A stretch of 64,000 nt of DNA from Azospirillum sp. RU38E (GCF_900188385.1 NZ_FZOI01000013.1:62001-126000); one strand, 5' to 3'. Counted from the first letter of the stretch, positions 44,820 to 53,208 are shown. Translations and numbers: made by a program. Notes: generated from the letters alone by a model not told the origin.

Positions 44820-45305
44820 ATGTGGTCTTCAGAAAGAGGCGTTATTTTTCGCCGAAAACTTCATATGAAGCAATATCTTGAGGAACTCAGTATCCTTTTT
44901 GGCAGGACAGTCAATGTCGAAGAGATAGGAGATCCCAAAGATCTTGATGCGGTTCTAGGGGCATACAAATTTTGGGATTTTTCGTCTCAAGAAACCGAGA
45001 TCGAGTTCAATGATCTTCAATCGGATCGGTTCCGTGGCTTAATTCAAAAACTGCATGCCGCTAACCCGTCTGAAGTTCATATAGCCACACCGCGAACGAG
45101 GGATTGCGGCAAGTCTCCCTCGCTTCCCATCACTGATGTAAATTTTGCGTTCGACTTTTTCTTGTTCAGGGAAGCGTGCATCAGCTTCATAACAGCGGAC
45201 ATGGAAGACAGGTTGCGTCTGGAGTTGCTCTGGCCCGATGATCGGGATGAAAAGGGCGCTGCCATAATAACAAATGGCAAGAACTGGGCGGGGCTGAGTT
45301 ACTAA
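44820..45305 (+). CDS. Low-GC gene of unknown function inserted behind rep
   Basis: A 161-residue product, acidic and aromatic-rich (ILFGRTVNVEEIGDPK, FDFFLFREACISFI, RLELLWPDDRDEKG). Base composition is near 45 % GC against about 65 % around it, so it was probably acquired. AGGA lies nine bases before the ATG at 44820; ATGs at 44814 and 44865 are alternatives. It is enclosed by a 26-base direct repeat of the rep 3' end (44771-44796 and 45427-45452). The size and composition resemble immunity proteins, but I do not recognise it. Confidence 0.6.
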   Translation: MWSSERGVIFRRKLHMKQYLEELSILFGRTVNVEEIGDPKDLDAVLGAYKFWDFSSQETEIEFNDLQSDRFRGLIQKLHAANPSEVHIATPRTRDCGKSPSLPITDVNFAFDFFLFREACISFITADMEDRLRLELLWPDDRDEKGAAIITNGKNWAGLSY

Positions 45306-45336
45306 CGGTTTTCGCTTCACGGCGCCGTCTCTTGGG

Positions 45337-45452
45337 TCGTGGGTATCAACGAGACCGCCCGTGGTGACCGCAATTCGGTGCTGCGCGCTGCTTTCCGGTT
45401 TCATCACAGATGGTGGTTCCAGCCCCCCAGCAAGCCGCGCAAGGGCTGAGGC
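45337..45452 (+). pseudogene. Degraded duplicate of the rep 3' end
   Basis: This stretch aligns with the end of rep (about 44608-44796). It matches ACCGCCCGTGG and GGTGCTGCGCG, then has an internal deletion of about 75 bases, then a match that becomes perfect over the last 26 bases including the stop codon. It has no start and no open domain. Together with the real rep end it brackets the low-GC gene. Confidence 0.75.
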
Positions 45453-45555
45453 TGCCACCGCCCGCATAGCGCAAACACCGGCGGGAAGTGTGTACCCTTC
45501 TGTCCGGCCCGGCAGCCCTATGCCAAGGTGCCTGCCGCTTGCGGCAAAGGTGCGG

Positions 45556-46482
45556 ATGATGGTGGGTGCAGCGGTGCAGATACGGGGTGTCACGGTGGGG
45601 GAAGCGGAACGGCTTGGCCATCTCACCTTCCGCGCCCTGCGGGACTTGTTGCCCCGGATCGATGGCAAGCGGGTGGCGGCTGTGGCCGCCTGGCAGGATG
45701 AACGCCCGCTCGGTCTGGCCCTGCTGGGCCCCAATCTGCTGGGCAGGCCCGGTGCCCAGCTGCATTCCATCATGGTCAGTTCTCCCCATCGCCGCCAGGG
45801 TCTGGGGCGGCAATTGCTGGCGGCCATTGTGGATCGGGCGACAGCGGCGGGGGCAGGGGAGCTGGTGGCGGAATGGTCCAGCCGCTTGCCGGGGGCGGGC
45901 GCCCTGACGGGGCTGCTGCTGCAGGCTGGCTGGACCGTGCCGCAACGGGTCAGCCTGCGCCTGCAGAGCAGTGTGGACCGCACAGAACGGGTTTTCCTGC
46001 GCCGTGCCGCCCTGCTGGGGCGGCTGGAACGGGACCGGGTGGCCCTGGTCCCTTGGGGCACGCTGGGGCAGGGGGGCCAGCAGCAGGTGCGGGACGCGGT
46101 TGCCGCCCTGCGCGCGACAGGGGAGCTGCCGGACTGGGCCGACCCGTCCGGCCATCTGGCAACGGCGGAACCCCATTTCACCCTGATGATCCATGATGCT
46201 GCCGGTGCGTGGCGCGGCTGGATCATTTGTGAATATCAGCCGCTGGTCGGGCGCTGGTTCTTCCCCATCGGTTGGGTGCATCCAGCCGATGCAAGGCGCG
46301 GCTGGCTGATGGCGGCCATCGCCCAGGTGACGGCCATGATGGAAGCACAGATCGGGCCGCACGCCGTGGCCGCGTTTGAGGCCAGCCATCTCAACCCGCC
46401 CATGTGGGCGCTGCTGGAGAAACATTTCTACCCGCACGCCACCATGGCCGATTACCTGCTTGCCAGCCGCAGGGCGCTATAG
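45556..46482 (+). CDS. GNAT-family N-acetyltransferase (two-domain)
   Basis: A 308-residue protein. The acetyl-CoA-binding signature SSPHRRQGLGRQLLAAIVD lies at about residues 76-94. The C-terminal half resembles a second, divergent GNAT domain with GWVHPADARRGWLMAAIAQV, also of R-x-x-G type. AAAGG five bases before the ATG sets the start; the longer in-frame extension is the rep remnant. The substrate is unknown. Confidence 0.82.
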   Translation: MMVGAAVQIRGVTVGEAERLGHLTFRALRDLLPRIDGKRVAAVAAWQDERPLGLALLGPNLLGRPGAQLHSIMVSSPHRRQGLGRQLLAAIVDRATAAGAGELVAEWSSRLPGAGALTGLLLQAGWTVPQRVSLRLQSSVDRTERVFLRRAALLGRLERDRVALVPWGTLGQGGQQQVRDAVAALRATGELPDWADPSGHLATAEPHFTLMIHDAAGAWRGWIICEYQPLVGRWFFPIGWVHPADARRGWLMAAIAQVTAMMEAQIGPHAVAAFEASHLNPPMWALLEKHFYPHATMADYLLASRRAL

Positions 46483-46572
46483 CCGTCTGGTGAACAGGGG
46501 GTGCGGCGGACGTCCCCTTATCGGCCGTGTTGGGACAAACTGTTCCCCTTTATCGCTGGGGAGAGACGCGTG

Positions 46573-47382
46573 ATGGTACGGATGCGGCGCGGCTATGCCG
46601 ATGGGCCTTATGGCCAGATCCATTATCTGGATGGGCGGGAGGGGCGGCCGCTGGTGCTGCTGCATCAGGCGATCCAGAATGCCAACCAGTTCGATTATGT
46701 GTTCGAACCGCTTTTGGAACGGGGTATCCGCCCCATCGCCATCGATCTGCCCGGCTTCGGCCTGTCCGATGCCCCGTCCAGCCCGCCCAGCATTGCCGAT
46801 TATGCGGCCGTGGTGCCGCCGGTGCTGGATGCGCTGGGGCTGACCAAGGCGGCTGTGGGCGGCCACCATACCGGCGCCCTGGTGAGCAATGAGGTGGCCC
46901 TGCTCTATCCCGATCGGGTGGAGGCGGCCATTCTGGGCGGGCAGATGCTGATCCCTGATGATGTTCGCCAAGCCCTGATCGACGATATTGTCGTGCGGGA
47001 AAAGGCGTTCCAGGCCCTGCCGGAAGCCGCCCATATGGTGGAGGTGGCACGCATTCGGGAACGCTATGCCGCCGGCAGCGTCAGCCCGGCGCGTATCAGC
47101 GATTATGTGGTGCAGGCCATGCAGGCGCTGGCCCAAGGTACCTATTGGTACGGCCACGCTGCCGCCTTTGCCTATTATCAGGAAGAGCGGCTGAAGCTGT
47201 TGCGTCACCCGACCCTGATCTTGACCAATACCGGCGACATGATCTATCAGGCGGCCCTGGCAACGCACCGGCTGAGGCCGGATTTCGCCTTCGCGGCCCT
47301 GGAGGGCGGCGGCATCGACATTGTTGACCAGCAGCCGGCGGCCTGGGCCGCCGCCATTGCGGATTTCCTGCAGGGCCTTTGA
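46573..47382 (+). CDS. Alpha/beta-hydrolase-fold protein with His at the nucleophile elbow (paralogue)
   Basis: A 269-residue protein starting at an ATG with GGGGAGAG upstream. It opens MVRMRRGYADGPYGQIHYLD like its paralogue at 35711-36556. The elbow reads VGGHHTGALVS, again with His where the nucleophile should be. LLHQAIQNANQFDYVF replaces the usual HG oxyanion motif. The C-terminal region GIDIVDQQPAAW lacks the catalytic His. It is probably not a conventional hydrolase. Confidence 0.8.
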   Translation: MVRMRRGYADGPYGQIHYLDGREGRPLVLLHQAIQNANQFDYVFEPLLERGIRPIAIDLPGFGLSDAPSSPPSIADYAAVVPPVLDALGLTKAAVGGHHTGALVSNEVALLYPDRVEAAILGGQMLIPDDVRQALIDDIVVREKAFQALPEAAHMVEVARIRERYAAGSVSPARISDYVVQAMQALAQGTYWYGHAAAFAYYQEERLKLLRHPTLILTNTGDMIYQAALATHRLRPDFAFAALEGGGIDIVDQQPAAWAAAIADFLQGL

Positions 47383-47403
47383 GCGACGCAATCCAGGGAG
47401 AAG

Positions 47404-47434
47404 GGCGGCAGCCGATCCGGCGCCGCCTTTTTTT
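47404..47434 (+). terminator. Terminator after the hydrolase paralogue
   Basis: A stem GGCGGC-GCCG/CGGC-GCCGCC with a single bulged A is followed by seven T. The next 200 bases are AT-rich and likely hold the promoter of the peptide-radical SAM operon; I see no gene in them. Confidence 0.8.
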
Positions 47435-47648
47435 ATGTCCCCGACATTAAACGTGTCTATCCATAATTATATGCGCGTAAAAATTATAGCGGACATATAT
47501 AATTTACTCGCCTTAAGCGTGTTTGTATGATTTCATCATGTCGCCAAGGTGGTTGCTGGCGCAAGGGCTCCAGAACGGATTTCCAGAAGCCAATCACCCA
47601 AAATGCTGCGCCTGCCCGCCCTTTGCGTGAACCGAGAGGGAGGTTTCA

Positions 47649-47834
47649 TTGGAAAATTTCACCACGATCACACCCTATGGGGTGGCCATTCGCACGGCCA
47701 TTTCCAGCGGGAATCTGGATGCGCTGAAAGTGGCGCTGTCGCTGGCCCAGGAACTTCATGCCCGCGATGGTGATGTGCGGTCGGCTTTGGCGGCCGCCCG
47801 TGCCCAACTGGCGGCCGCCAAAGCCGCGCCCTGA
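47649..47834 (+). CDS. DUF1843-type small protein, candidate precursor peptide 1
   Basis: A 61-residue protein with TTG start and a strong GAGGGAGG five bases upstream. The conserved core reads TPYGVAIRTAISSGNLDALK and RDGDVRSALAAARAQLAAAK. The YG-x-x-I-R-x-x-I-x-S-G and GD[VIL] motifs define the small DUF1843/GDL-motif family seen beside radical SAM maturases. It is the first of three such genes ending at the radical SAM enzyme. It has no signal peptide, and the Ala-rich C-terminus is helical. Confidence 0.85.
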   Translation: MENFTTITPYGVAIRTAISSGNLDALKVALSLAQELHARDGDVRSALAAARAQLAAAKAAP

Positions 47835-47938
47835 GCGCCGCAAAGCCCGTCTGAAATTACTGGCTGATCAATCCGCCATGACCCTAACCGGTGTGGCGGC
47901 AATGCCCCTTCATGCCTGCAATCAAGAGGAAGCCTGAA

Positions 47939-48154
47939 ATGAGCGACGCCATTATCCGCCCCCTGTATGCCGCGGCACCCCAGGCGCACCATATCCCGCT
48001 CTATGCCGCCACGCTGCACAGTGCGGTGGCCCGCAATGACGCGGCCGAGCTGGACAGCCTGATCTGCCAGGCCGAGGCCTATCTGGAAAAATACGGCGAT
48101 CTGCCGACCCTGATCGAACAGTTGAAGACCGAGATCGCCAAGCTGGAACGCTGA
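47939..48154 (+). CDS. DUF1843-type small protein, candidate precursor peptide 2
   Basis: A 71-residue protein with GAGGAAG before its ATG. An extended N-terminus (SDAIIRPLYAAAPQAHH) precedes the core IPLYAATLHSAVARNDAAEL and the GDL motif in KYGDLPTLIEQLKTEIAKLE. It has a Cys (LICQAEAY) that the other two lack, and it is the most divergent of the three. It lies about 100 bases after peptide 1 and 35 before peptide 3. Confidence 0.85.
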   Translation: MSDAIIRPLYAAAPQAHHIPLYAATLHSAVARNDAAELDSLICQAEAYLEKYGDLPTLIEQLKTEIAKLER

Positions 48155-48189
48155 TCAGCGCCTGCAACCTATATTTTCAGGAGACGATT

Positions 48190-48402
48190 ATGGTTACCAC
48201 ACCCCCGGAAGGTACCCCGCCCTGGCCCCCCGTTGTGGTGCTGTATGCGGCCAGCATCCGCAACAGCATCGTCAGTGGCGATGTCGGCCTGCTGAAACTG
48301 ACCCTGGCGGAAGCGCAGAAGCAGAACAGCCAGATCGGTGATATCCGCTCTGCCCTGGCCGTGGCGCGCGCCGCCCTGGCCAAGGCCAAACAGGGCGGCT
48401 GA
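48190..48402 (+). CDS. DUF1843-type small protein, candidate precursor peptide 3
   Basis: A 70-residue protein with AGGAGA upstream. A Pro-rich leader (TTPPEGTPPWPPVVVLY) is followed by AASIRNSIVSGDVGLLKL and IGDIRSALAVARAALAKAK. The second half is nearly the same as in peptide 1, so the two arose by duplication. It ends 85 bases before the radical SAM gene, with no terminator between. Confidence 0.85.
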   Translation: MVTTPPEGTPPWPPVVVLYAASIRNSIVSGDVGLLKLTLAEAQKQNSQIGDIRSALAVARAALAKAKQGG

Positions 48403-48487
48403 GTTCCCTCCCGCCTGTCGGCCGCCGGCAGAACCGGCGGCCGGCCTTCTTGTGCCCCTTTTATGCCTTTAATCAAGGGTGATGCCG

Positions 48488-49972
48488 ATGCCCGACATTC
48501 CCGCCTTGCCGGAAAGCAATGTGCCGCGTGCGCGCTCCATGCGCGATGTGGTCGATCTGGTGCCTGTCCATGTCGTGTGGGAAATCACGCTGGCCTGCAA
48601 CCTGAAATGCCAGCATTGCGGCTCCCGCGCCGGCCATGTCCGCACCCGTGAGCTGACCACGGCGGAATGCCTGGATCTGGTGGACCAGATGGCGCGGCTG
48701 GGCACGCGGGAAGTGACCCTGATCGGCGGTGAGGCTTATCTGCGCCGCGACTGGCTGGATATCCTGCGCCGGGTGCGTGAACATGGCATCCTCTGCCTGA
48801 TCCAGACCGGCGGGCGCAACCTGACGGATAAGCGCCTGGAAGAGGCGGTGGCCGCTGGCCTGTGCGGTATCGGCGTTTCCATCGATGGGCTGGCACCGCT
48901 GCATGACCGGGTGCGTGGCGTGCCTGGTTCTTATGACCAAGCCATGTCGGCCCTGCGCCGGGCCAAGGCGCTGGGGCTGTCCATCTCCGTCAATACCCAG
49001 ATCGGGGCAGAGACCATGCCCGATCTGCCGGAACTGATGGACCGCATCATCGAGGTTGGCGCCACCCATTGGCAAATCCAGTTGACGGTGGCCATGGGCA
49101 ATGCCGTGGATAATCCGGAGGTATTGCTGCAGCCCTATCGCCTGATTGAGCTGATGCCGCTGCTGGCCAAGCTCTACCGCGAAGGGGCTAAGCGCGGCCT
49201 GACCATGGTGGTGGGCAATAATGTCGGCTATTTCGGCCCCTATGAATCGCTGTGGCGTGGCTTCGGGAACGAGGCGGTGCATTGGGCCGGCTGTGCCGCC
49301 GGCCAGAATGTCATCGGGATTGAGGCGGACGGCACCATCAAGGGCTGTCCCTCCCTGGCCACGGTCGGCTACGCCGCTGGCAATATCCGTGACCTGACCC
49401 TGGCCGATATCTGGCGGAACAATGAGGCCATGGCCTTTGGCCGGACCCGGTCGGTGGAACAGGATCTCTGGGGTTATTGCCGGACCTGTTACTACGCCGA
49501 TGTCTGCCGGGCCGGTTGTACCTGGACCTCCCATTCCCTGTTGGGCAAGCGGGGCAACAATCCCTATTGCCATTACCGGGTGCGTGATCTGGCCAAGAAG
49601 GGCATCCGGGAGAAGGTGGTGAAGGTGAAGGAGGCGGGGCCGGAGAGCTTCGCCGTGGGCGAGTTCGCCTTGATCGAGGAGGCGATCCCGGCAGCCGAGC
49701 AGGTGGCCCCGGCGCTGCTGGCGCCCTTCTCCGCCACCGATGGGCGGGAGGTCCATATCGCCCCGGATGAGCGCGACGGCTATGACCGGGGCCGCATCCC
49801 GCCGCATCTGGCGCTCTGCCGGGGCTGCCATGAATATGTCTGGCCGCACGAGACCGACTGCCCCCATTGCGGCACCCACATCGCCACGGCCGCCCAGGAT
49901 TATAATGACCGGCTGGAGCGGGTGAAGGCGCTGGCGGCGGCCATCCGGGAGCAGTTGCCGGCGGCGGAGTAG
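48488..49972 (+). CDS. Radical SAM/SPASM peptide maturase with C-terminal zinc ribbon
   Basis: A 494-residue enzyme. The radical SAM cluster motif is CNLKCQHC (Cys37, 41, 44). A full seven-cysteine SPASM domain follows: Cys269, then G-x4-Cys287, then Cys331-x2-Cys334-x5-Cys340-x3-Cys344 and Cys361, for two auxiliary 4Fe-4S clusters. Residues about 445-465 form a CxxC...CPHC zinc ribbon. SPASM enzymes install thioether, C-C or similar links in ribosomal peptides. With three DUF1843 peptides directly upstream, it fits the maturases named for GDL-motif peptides. The start is the third of three clustered candidates, chosen for spacing from AAGGG. Confidence 0.93.
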   Translation: MPDIPALPESNVPRARSMRDVVDLVPVHVVWEITLACNLKCQHCGSRAGHVRTRELTTAECLDLVDQMARLGTREVTLIGGEAYLRRDWLDILRRVREHGILCLIQTGGRNLTDKRLEEAVAAGLCGIGVSIDGLAPLHDRVRGVPGSYDQAMSALRRAKALGLSISVNTQIGAETMPDLPELMDRIIEVGATHWQIQLTVAMGNAVDNPEVLLQPYRLIELMPLLAKLYREGAKRGLTMVVGNNVGYFGPYESLWRGFGNEAVHWAGCAAGQNVIGIEADGTIKGCPSLATVGYAAGNIRDLTLADIWRNNEAMAFGRTRSVEQDLWGYCRTCYYADVCRAGCTWTSHSLLGKRGNNPYCHYRVRDLAKKGIREKVVKVKEAGPESFAVGEFALIEEAIPAAEQVAPALLAPFSATDGREVHIAPDERDGYDRGRIPPHLALCRGCHEYVWPHETDCPHCGTHIATAAQDYNDRLERVKALAAAIREQLPAAE

Positions 49973-50026
49973 GGAAGGCGGGTGATTGACGGCGCATCCT
50001 TCCCGCTTCACCCTTACTGTGCGTTC

Positions 50027-50089
50027 GGGGTTGACTGTTGACATGTCACAACCAACCCCGTTGACGGGCCGTCAACCAACCCCTATGCT
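50027..50089 (+). promoter_or_regulatory. parAB promoter with two palindromic sites
   Basis: A sigma-70 promoter with -35 TTGACG (50061-50066), a 17-base spacer and -10 TATGCT (50084-50089). The palindrome GTTGACGGGCCGTCAAC (50060-50076) covers the -35 box and half the spacer. A second dyad, TGACATGTCA (50039-50048), lies just upstream within inverted GGGGTTG/CAACCCC flanks. ParA carries its own helix-turn-helix, so autorepression here is likely. Confidence 0.7.
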
Positions 50090-50127
50090 CCCGCGCATGT
50101 GACAGCCACAAGCGATGGGGCAGGGCC

Positions 50128-51117
50128 ATGGATGGGCCGGAATTGCGGGCGGCGCGGGAAGCGCGCGGGGATACACAGCAGGCGTTTGCCGAATGGTTGA
50201 ATGCCAGCCTGGGCCGCCGCTATGACAAGGGCCGCATTTCCCGCTGGGAAGGCGGGACGGAGAAGATTCCCCAAGTGGTGGCGGAACTGCTGGGTGCCCC
50301 GGTGCAGCGTCGGCGTGATCGGGCCACGGTGATTGCCATTTCCAACCAGAAGGGCGGGGTGGGCAAGACCAGTGCGGCGGTGAATATCGCTGCCGCGCTG
50401 GCCACCCTGGGCCAGCGCGTGCTGCTGGTGGATGCCGACCCGCAGGCCAGCGCCACGGTGCATCTGGGCATCTCCCAGGCCGAGGCGTCGGAGGCCGGGC
50501 GCACCACGTTCCATGTGATGCTGAAGGACCAACCGGTGGCCAATGCGGTGGTGCCGGTCTGTGACGGGCGGTTCCACCTGCTGCCCTCCACCATCCTGCT
50601 GTCGGCGGCAGAGACGGAGCTGATGGCGGAGCCGATGGGCACGCTGGTGCTGCGTGAACGGTTGGCCGGTGTGGCGCGCGCCTATGATTACATCCTGCTG
50701 GATTGCCCGCCGCATCTGGGCATGATGACGCTGAATGCCCTGGCGGCGGCCAATGGCGTGCTGATCCCGGTGCAGACGGAATTGCTGGCCATGATGGGCG
50801 TGCCGCTGCTGCTGGACACCATTGCCAAGGTGCGCCGGCGCGGCAACCCGGACCTGTCGATCATCGGCATTCTGCCCACCATGTTCACCGCCCGCCACAC
50901 CCAGGACCGGGCCACCCTGGCCGACCTGACGGAACGGTTCGGCGGCAGCCTGCGTATTTTCTCCGCCGTGCCGCGTTCCACCATCTTCCCGCAATCGGTG
51001 GCCGCCGCCCAGCCGACCGTCGATGTGGCACCCGATCCCGCCATCGTGGCGCCGTTCCGCGAGGTGGCGCAATCCCTGATCGAGGCCGACCTGACGGAGG
51101 AAGCGAATGTCGCGTAA
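50128..51117 (+). CDS. parA: Partition ATPase ParA with N-terminal helix-turn-helix
   Basis: A 329-residue protein. Residues 1-55 form an XRE-type helix-turn-helix (LRAAREARGDTQQAFAEWL, then GRISRWEGG). The deviant Walker A ISNQKGGVGKTSAAVNIA follows at about residue 70, then the LLVDADPQ switch and DYILLDCPPHLG. An added DNA-binding domain is typical of type Ia ParA proteins, which repress their own promoter and move replicons by gradients on the nucleoid. It overlaps parB by 11 bases. Confidence 0.95.
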   Translation: MDGPELRAAREARGDTQQAFAEWLNASLGRRYDKGRISRWEGGTEKIPQVVAELLGAPVQRRRDRATVIAISNQKGGVGKTSAAVNIAAALATLGQRVLLVDADPQASATVHLGISQAEASEAGRTTFHVMLKDQPVANAVVPVCDGRFHLLPSTILLSAAETELMAEPMGTLVLRERLAGVARAYDYILLDCPPHLGMMTLNALAAANGVLIPVQTELLAMMGVPLLLDTIAKVRRRGNPDLSIIGILPTMFTARHTQDRATLADLTERFGGSLRIFSAVPRSTIFPQSVAAAQPTVDVAPDPAIVAPFREVAQSLIEADLTEEANVA

Positions 51118-51955
51118 GCTCGCCCGCAGCAATCCGGCCCTTGCCCCCGCAGCACCGCTGGTGCCGCGCGACAGCGGGTTGAACAAGCTGTTCGGCACCT
51201 CGGCTGATTTCCCGGAGCTGGTGGAGCTGGACCTGGATCAGGTTCATGCCAACCCGGACCAGCCGCGCCGCCATTTTGATGAGCTGGCGCTGCAGGAGCT
51301 GGCCGACAGCATCCGCCATAACGGCCTGCTGCAGCCGATCCTGGTGAAGAAGCGGGCGGAAGGTGGCTATGTCATCGCTGCCGGTGAACGGCGTTGGCGG
51401 GCGCACCGGCTGCTGGGCAAGCCCACCATCTTCGCCGTCGTCACCCGGGGCGATATTGAGGAAGTGGCGCTGGTGGAAAACCTGCAGCGCCGCGACCTGG
51501 ATGCGCTGGAAACCGCCCAGGCGCTGGCCCGGTTAGGGGAACGGCATCATTATGCCCAGGAGCAGCTGGCGGCCATTGTCGGCCTCAGCAAGTCGGAGGT
51601 CTCCCGCCTGCTGGCCCTGCCGGGCCTGCCGGAACTGATCCGCACGGAATATCTGCCCCTGCGGGATCGGGTGACGAAAAGCCACCTGTTCCTGCTGGTG
51701 GATACGGAAGGGGAGGGGGCGCGGCTGGCGCTCTGGTCCCGCATCAAGGCCGGTGCCACCATCAAGGAACTGCGCGCCGCCCGTGCCCAGCCTGCAGCGG
51801 CGGATAAGATCAAGGCCAGCGCCGTGCTGCAGGCGGCCACCCGCCTGGGGCGCAACCTGGACAATATTGCCAAGCGCGCTGGTGCGCTGGCGGAGGATGA
51901 ACGCGCCTCCCTGCTGGCGCTGCGGGAACGCATTGACCGGTTGATTGGCGGCTGA
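51107..51955 (+). CDS. parB: Partition protein ParB
   Basis: A 282-residue ParB/Spo0J-type protein. The N-terminal CTPase fold has HANPDQPRRHFDE, IRHNGLLQPILVKK and the GERRWRAHRLL box (the arginines that bind CTP). ENLQRRDLDALETAQAL and the helix-turn-helix LAAIVGLSKSEVSRLLAL follow. A perfect palindrome TTGCGACGTCGCAA lies 12 bases after the stop, a plausible binding site. A terminator closes the operon. Confidence 0.95.
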   Translation: MSRKLARSNPALAPAAPLVPRDSGLNKLFGTSADFPELVELDLDQVHANPDQPRRHFDELALQELADSIRHNGLLQPILVKKRAEGGYVIAAGERRWRAHRLLGKPTIFAVVTRGDIEEVALVENLQRRDLDALETAQALARLGERHHYAQEQLAAIVGLSKSEVSRLLALPGLPELIRTEYLPLRDRVTKSHLFLLVDTEGEGARLALWSRIKAGATIKELRAARAQPAAADKIKASAVLQAATRLGRNLDNIAKRAGALAEDERASLLALRERIDRLIGG

Positions 51956-51967
51956 CCGATAGCGCCG

Positions 51968-51981
51968 TTGCGACGTCGCAA
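51968..51981. other. Candidate partition site (parS-like), perfect palindrome
   Basis: TTGCGACGTCGCAA sits between the parB stop codon and the operon terminator. An identical copy is at 39405 and a one-base variant at 36257. Confidence 0.55.
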
Positions 51982-51982
51982 T

Positions 51983-52012
51983 AAAAAAGGGGGGCAACGC
52001 GGCCCCCCTTTT
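51983..52012. terminator. Bidirectional terminator after parB
   Basis: A stem GGGGGGC/GCCCCCC with loop AACGCG is flanked by AAAAAA and TTTT. It lies between convergent parB and the esterase gene. Confidence 0.85.
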
Positions 52013-52032
52013 CCATGTCTGTTCCCCCGAAA

Positions 52033-53208
52033 TTACCGGAACAGCTTGGGCAGGAATTCTTCCAGATAGGCACGCCAGTTGATCCAGGTGTGGCCGCCGC
52101 CGCTTTCCTCATATTCGTGCTTGATGCCGTAATCATCCATGATCTTGCGCACGGGGGCCACGGAGGGGAAGACGAAATCTTCCTTGCCGACGGCCAGGAA
52201 CACCGGCCCCTTTTCCTTGGCCCGTGCCTTCAACCCGGCATCATTGGCGCTGGCATAGGCGGTGACCTGATCACCGAACAGGCCGATGCTGAACACGCCG
52301 ATGCTGCCGAATACATCCGGCCGGGGCAGGCCGAACTGCAGCGTATGGGCGCCACCCATCGACAGGCCCGCCATGGCGCGGGTCTTGGGTGCGGCCTCGG
52401 TGCGGAAATGCTTGTCGATATAGGGGATCAGCTCCTTATGCAGATCGGCGCCGAAATCGGTATTCACCATGCCCTGCACGCCCGCCCGTTCCGGCGTATG
52501 GCCATAGGGCATGACCACGATCATCGGCTTCACCTTGCCGGCGGCGATCAGGTTGTCCAGGATCGCGTTGGCATTGCCCTTCTGCACCCAGGCATCGTCG
52601 CTGTCGCTATAGCCATGGACCAGATACAGCACCGGATAGCGTTCCTTGCCGCCCGCCTCGTACCCCGGCGGGGTATAGACATGGGCGCGGCGCTTGATGC
52701 CGCCCAGGCTGGCGGAACTATATTCCACCAGGGAGACTAGGCCGTGCGGCACCTCGGCCTTATAGAACTGGTTCGGGGTTTCCGGCCCCTGGATTTCGAA
52801 GATCGATTGCGGGCCACCGAAGCTTTCGGCAAAGCGGGTGCCCTGCGGATCGGCGATACGCAGCCCATCCACCTTGAAGGCATAGGTATAGACACCGGGC
52901 GCCACCGGGGTGCTGGTGGTGGCTGACCAATAGCCCTTGTCATCCAGGCTCAGCGCCAGACCCGGCGGCTTGCCATCCAGACCGGTGGGCACACCGGCCA
53001 CTTCCATGGCCAGCACGCGCACATCCTTGGCGGATTTGGCGCAGAACCGGAAGGTGACGCGCCCGTCCGCCAGTTTCTCCACACCGGGATAGAACAGGGG
53101 CGGCTGCATGAAGCTGCGTTCTTCGCACGGCTGCACATCGGCGAGGGCGGGCAGGGCGATAGCAGAAAGGCATAGCGCGGCGCTGGCCGCGATCATGTAT
53201 TTGCGCAT
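52033..53208 (-). CDS. Secreted esterase of the enterochelin esterase/feruloyl esterase type
   Basis: A 391-residue protein with a signal peptide (MIAASAALCLSAIALPALA). Residues about 45-140 are an E-set/CBM48-like beta domain (VTFRFCAKSAKDVRVLAMEV and VYTYAFKVDGLRI). The esterase domain has the nucleophile Ser in AGLSMGGAHT, an acidic loop at AVGKEDFVF and the catalytic His in GGGHTWINW. Family members cleave acyl or feruloyl esters of plant polysaccharides, or siderophore esters. It lies downstream of a TonB receptor gene, separated by a terminator. AAGGAG is six bases upstream of the ATG. Confidence 0.9.
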   Translation of the reverse strand: MRKYMIAASAALCLSAIALPALADVQPCEERSFMQPPLFYPGVEKLADGRVTFRFCAKSAKDVRVLAMEVAGVPTGLDGKPPGLALSLDDKGYWSATTSTPVAPGVYTYAFKVDGLRIADPQGTRFAESFGGPQSIFEIQGPETPNQFYKAEVPHGLVSLVEYSSASLGGIKRRAHVYTPPGYEAGGKERYPVLYLVHGYSDSDDAWVQKGNANAILDNLIAAGKVKPMIVVMPYGHTPERAGVQGMVNTDFGADLHKELIPYIDKHFRTEAAPKTRAMAGLSMGGAHTLQFGLPRPDVFGSIGVFSIGLFGDQVTAYASANDAGLKARAKEKGPVFLAVGKEDFVFPSVAPVRKIMDDYGIKHEYEESGGGHTWINWRAYLEEFLPKLFR

